Positions 63,158 through 64,000 of a DNA stretch of 64,000 nucleotides are shown in pieces. Each line of letters begins with the position of its first letter. Within the stretch, counting starts at the first letter, position 1. The stretch is from Rhynchopus euleeides (taxonomy: Eukaryota; Euglenozoa; Diplonemea; Diplonemida; Diplonemidae), in NCBI GenBank assembly GCA_963210315.1, contig OY723288.1, forward strand, positions 310,001-374,000. Direction: 5' to 3'. The notes beneath the pieces are model-generated. The model did not search any database and was not told where the DNA came from. It was given only the letters and a program-made list of their open reading frames with translations. Position numbers and translations under genes: made by a program.

Positions 63158-64000
63158 TCACCCGAGCGAGGATGTGGTACATGGGAAGGGGTGGTTGATG
63201 CTGGGGGCTACGCCGTGGCCCTGGATGCTGACGTAACACGGGGCAGCCGCCGACACCGACACCGCCAGCCACGGCAGCGACCCGCGGGCAGCATCGACGA
63301 TTGCGGGCACGGTGTAATACAACACGCCATCCTCCACCTGAGGCGAGTGCCCTGCGGCATGGTCGTGCCCATGCAGCACGAGTGGGACCGTCACCCCGCC
63401 ATCAGCTGCTAGGATACGCCTTACCTCCGCTGCATTCCGCACTGTGAGGGCAGCCTCGCGCGTGCTCTGCGGCACATCCAGCCTCGCATGCGACAGCACC
63501 ACCGCAACACCCGACGACGCCCGGATGGCATTCAGCGTGTCGACCAGCCACTCCCGCTCGGATGCAGGCACATAGCTGAAGTCCCACCCGCGGTGCTCCG
63601 CATCCTCGTTGCACGACAGGCACCCCCACTCCACGCTGTCGCTGAAGAACCCGACATCGAGAACCACAACCCACAGGGGGCGGCGTGACCCCATGAAGGT
63701 GTCCCCCACCTTGCGCGCGTAGTAATACGTTTTGCCTGCGGCATGCCCCCCGACAACCTCGCGCCACTCCGCTTTGAACAGCCTGTCGACGTCGTGGTTG
63801 CCCAACACCCAATGCACGTCGCCCCCCCAGCCATCCCGCACCGCGGAGCTGACGTCTGCGAGGTTTTGCTTCACAGCAGCTGCAGTGCGGGCCTGGTCGT
63901 TTTCATCCTTTGCATCGCCCAACACCGCGAGGAAGGGCGACCGCTCCGGCAGCGGCGCAGGGCTTCCCGAGGCAGCGGTGGAGGCTGAGGAGGTGGGGGA
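63158..64000 (-). CDS. Calcineurin-like metallophosphoesterase, 5' end beyond the window
   Basis: The frame is open from the window edge (64000) to the stop at 63158, 280 codons. The visible part has the dimetal motifs in order: LGDAKDEND (GDxxD) near codon 27, VLGNHDVDRLF (GNHD) near codon 65, LSHARLDVP (SH) and VLHGHDHAAG (GHDH). The first motif (DxH) should lie upstream, outside the window. The family hydrolyses phosphomono- or diesters with two metal ions, but the substrate cannot be told. The first 20 visible codons are Ser/Pro/Ala-rich and might be linker or the end of an intron (CCTCCTCAG). The C-terminus is Ser/Pro-rich. A start at codon 26 (GTG) is not believable in a eukaryote. Confidence 0.85.
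   Translation of the reverse strand, partial: SPTSSASTAASGSPAPLPERSPFLAVLGDAKDENDQARTAAAVKQNLADVSSAVRDGWGGDVHWVLGNHDVDRLFKAEWREVVGGHAAGKTYYYARKVGDTFMGSRRPLWVVVLDVGFFSDSVEWGCLSCNEDAEHRGWDFSYVPASEREWLVDTLNAIRASSGVAVVLSHARLDVPQSTREAALTVRNAAEVRRILAADGGVTVPLVLHGHDHAAGHSPQVEDGVLYYTVPAIVDAARGSLPWLAVSVSAAAPCYVSIQGHGVAPSINHPFPCTTSSLG

Overview
This window is nuclear DNA of a GC-rich single-celled eukaryote, a protist or alga whose lineage I cannot name from sequence alone. The evidence is spliced genes with short GT-AG introns (62 to about 300 bases), mitochondrial-type presequences, a eukaryotic TMEM65 protein, a 2OG-Fe(II) prolyl 4-hydroxylase, a 115-kDa-type NAD glutamate dehydrogenase, a class III nucleotidyl cyclase exon, and eukaryotic transposons and satellites. 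There are no operons, CRISPR arrays or bacterial promoters. Poly(C)/poly(G) tracts of 10-25 bases are scattered through the non-coding DNA.

Host-type genes are sparse and all those recognised lie on the minus strand. They are a TMEM65-like mitochondrial protein (2604-3442), a prolyl 4-hydroxylase (4613-5802), NAD-GDH (14434-18616, three exons), a fragment with p25-alpha-like motifs (41904-42428), an unrecognised ORF (49365-50315), a nucleotidyl cyclase exon (54140-54327), a secreted HExxH metallopeptidase-like plus PA14 gene split by one in-frame TAA (58356-60209), and the 3' part of a calcineurin-like phosphoesterase (63158-64000). Convincing mobile-element ORFs are on the plus strand.

The rest is a stack of nested mobile elements. 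From 20248 to 34788 there is an outer element with perfect inverted ends and a 4-bp GGAC duplication. It has a body rich in TACATGTA palindromes. Into it went a pogo/Fot1-like DNA transposon (20384-32271, TA duplication, DD35D transposase) and three short relatives. An 8.4-kb non-LTR retrotransposon (20450-28896) then split the transposon's 5' terminal repeat. Its single ORF has hydrophobic segments, two OTU-type protease motifs, zinc fingers, reverse transcriptase, a restriction-like endonuclease and a FYVE-like finger.

From 35248 to 40536 there is a second TIR element. Its ORF is interrupted by a MULE-like element (35580-39380) with an exact 9-bp duplication that carries about 52 copies of a 41-bp minisatellite. 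From 44990 to 49298 a hAT-like element consists almost entirely of telomere-like CCCTAA/TTAGGG sequence arranged as two inverted arms. From 51246 to 58164 a 6.9-kb element with about 38-bp inverted ends and a 6-bp ACATTT duplication holds the cyclase exon among three related 31-bp minisatellites and a SINE-like insertion. Smaller items include a 1.15-kb foldback element (959-2109), a pair of 360-bp direct repeats (6964-8123) and several short palindromic elements.

Exon borders were inferred by eye from splice consensus and protein-family fit, without transcript data.
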